Assembly: GCA_002439605.1 (NCBI GenBank)
Contig: DJOI01000077.1
Location: 1 to 16,195, forward strand
Reading direction: 5' to 3'
Length of the DNA stretch: 16,195 nucleotides
Source: Candidatus Segatella mututuai
GTDB lineage: Bacteria; Bacteroidota; Bacteroidia; Bacteroidales; Bacteroidaceae
In this document: piece by piece, positions 15,323 through 16,195 of the stretch
Numbering within the stretch: the first letter of the stretch is position 1
Layout of the letters: every line of letters begins with the position of its first letter
Program-made: the position numbers and the translations under genes
The notes under the pieces: generated by a model
Seen by the model: only the letters and a program-made list of their open reading frames with translations
Told to the model about the DNA's origin: nothing
Databases searched by the model: none

Positions 15323-15508
15323 TTCCGTGTCTTCAGCCAGATTCATCGCCTTTGCCTTTTCGAGCATCTCGTCAATCCACGGCACGGGCATCTGCCAAAA
15401 CTTGCCATATTGGGAGATATGCTTGCCAAGGGTTCTGCGGAATGCCGAAGTCTCGTTTAGATTCCTCTTCGTGATTTCGCTAAAGGGATACCCCTTGGGC
15501 TTTTCGAC
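15323..15508 (-). pseudogene. Unrecognised coding remnant
   Basis: The minus strand is open in one frame from about 15550 to 15188, and between about 15508 and 15323 reads like real protein: PKGYPFSEITKRNL, then GKHISQYGKFWQMPVPWIDE and MLEKAKAMNLAEDTEL. Codon choice and composition look genuine, but I cannot assign a family. Upstream it runs into the outer-membrane fragment in a different frame, and downstream into the antisense of the regulator remnant, so it appears to be an internal piece of a lost gene. Confidence 0.35.
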
Positions 15509-15993
15509 GGGAGGAACGCAGCCATGGGCTTGTTGAGCAATTTCGCATTATGCGTTTCCATATTGAACCATTGTTTGTCAACGGATGCTGTAAACGAGGG
15601 ATGCCAAATGCCAAACGAAGGGTGCAAGTTGATGGAGGCTTCCAAATCGTTGTATGCGTTTCCGTTCACAGGTTTCATCAGACCTATTGCTGGATTATCC
15701 TTATAAGTTTCTACGGATGATATGATGGGATGAGAAGTATGACTGTAGGTCATGTCGAATGTCAACCATTTATAAGCCAACTCATAGTTGAGATTTTTGC
15801 TTATCTCAGACACCAAGAATGGATTTCCTGTCTCATACGTGTAACGATTGTCATATTGGATGCTATTGCGCAAGTAATGATAGTAAGGGCGGGTGATGTC
15901 GGCTCCATAGCTCAGTTGCATCTGTACCTTGCCAACAGGCATCGACAAACTGGGAGAAATATTACACTTTTGTGTATATGGAGCAAGGAAAAA
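15509..15993 (-). pseudogene. Internal fragment of an outer-membrane beta-barrel (OMP_b-brl_3 / TonB-receptor-like) gene
   Basis: The frame is open from after a TGA at 15996-15994 down to 15457. Residues read CNISPSLSMPVGKVQM, then LSYGADITRPYYHYLRNSI, YTYETGNPFL, and later FGIWHPSFTASVDKQWF ending at LNKPMAAF around 15514. The pattern of a TGNP-type turn followed by alternating aromatic strands is that of the large outer-membrane beta-barrel family abundant in Bacteroidetes. Both the N-terminal plug/early strands and the final strands are absent. There is no credible start codon or signal peptide. It is a remnant embedded between other fragments. Confidence 0.65.
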
Positions 15994-16014
15994 TCAACTT
16001 GCTAACATACAAAT

Positions 16015-16051
16015 AAGAGGGCGCACCATCAAATGTTTGGTGCGCCCTCTT
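16015..16051 (-). terminator. Strong hairpin terminator downstream of the Rpn-family gene
   Basis: Fourteen-base arms 16015-16028 and 16038-16051 (AAGAGGGCGCACCA and its exact complement) with a 9-nt loop. It lies 7 bp after the minus-strand stop at 16059. The plus-strand side is followed by TTTTAATATTTATTTT, so it may terminate from both directions. Confidence 0.85.
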
Positions 16052-16058
16052 TTAATAT

Positions 16059-16195
16059 TTATTTTAATTGTGTGATTTCTTCATGCGATAGTCCCGTATA
16101 ACGCATAATTTTGTCTAAAGGCAATCCATCTTCAAGCATGGAACGAGCGGTATCCAATCGTTGGGAAGTAATGCCTTCGGCTCTTCCTTCAGCTC
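16059..16195 (-). CDS. C-terminal end of an Rpn-family recombination-promoting nuclease / PD-(D/E)XK transposase-like protein (5' end outside window)
   Basis: About 45 codons remain on the minus strand, ending with TAA at 16059-16061. The peptide has the Ala-Glu-Gly-Arg tail (AEGRAEGITSQRLDTA) and the closing motif MLEDGLPLDKIMRYTGLSHE, which is typical of the C-terminus of Rpn/PD-(D/E)XK family proteins: a charged EGR repeat followed by a short helix-turn-helix-like segment. These nucleases promote RecA-independent recombination in E. coli. The catalytic part lies beyond the window, so activity cannot be judged. Its neighbourhood of scrambled gene pieces fits a recombination-prone site. Confidence 0.6.
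   Translation of the reverse strand, partial: AEGRAEGITSQRLDTARSMLEDGLPLDKIMRYTGLSHEEITQLK

Overview
The window looks like a chromosomal segment of a Bacteroidota species, most likely Prevotellaceae (Prevotella/Segatella type). The evidence is internal. There are three textbook Bacteroidetes housekeeping promoters (TTTG, 19 bp, TAnnTTTG), genes lack Shine-Dalgarno sequences, and the gene set is typical: a Bacteroidetes-type LptD, a biotin-less carboxylase subunit tail, LolD, a DUF3332 lipoprotein, an OMP_b-brl_3 barrel remnant and an Rpn-type nuclease tail. The genus is an inference; no 16S or other marker is present.

Layout. 1-761 is the C-terminal end of a carboxyltransferase (pyruvate carboxylase subunit B / oxaloacetate decarboxylase alpha type). 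A 133-bp gap holding an inverted AATGTTAA-rich repeat precedes an HD-domain phosphohydrolase (895-1431), lptD (1491-4322) with a strong terminator, and a Zn/Cd-type P1B ATPase (4495-6228). The ATPase converges and overlaps by 47 bp with a minus-strand pair, lolD (7765-7058) then cvfB-like (7039-6182). Further minus-strand genes are a DUF3332 lipoprotein (8605-8054) and a CPA2 cation:proton antiporter (10822-8690). Across a divergent promoter region lies araJ (11013-12158). A 668-bp gap carries a degenerate 41-bp periodic repeat and then the asd promoter and leader. asd (12827-13840) and a RavA/MoxR AAA+ ATPase (13845-15161) are only 4 bp apart. From 15162 to about 15993 the sequence is a mosaic of broken gene pieces on both strands. 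The window closes with the tail of an Rpn-family nuclease gene (minus strand) and its terminator.

Shared roles are mostly envelope upkeep: LptD places LPS in the outer membrane, LolD powers lipoprotein release, and the metal pump and antiporter handle ions. asd supplies the lysine/threonine/methionine branch and diaminopimelate.

The most interesting points are: (1) a palindromic repeat of about 165 bp (55 codons) sitting in frame inside the RavA ATPase; (2) a P1B ATPase that keeps every catalytic motif but has lost almost its entire nucleotide-binding domain; (3) a cryptic 41-bp (about four helical turns) repeat array before asd; (4) a perfect 13-bp-arm hairpin within the HD gene; (5) the gene graveyard where a VWA partner of the RavA ATPase might have been expected. 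No CRISPR, tRNA, rRNA or intact mobile element was found.
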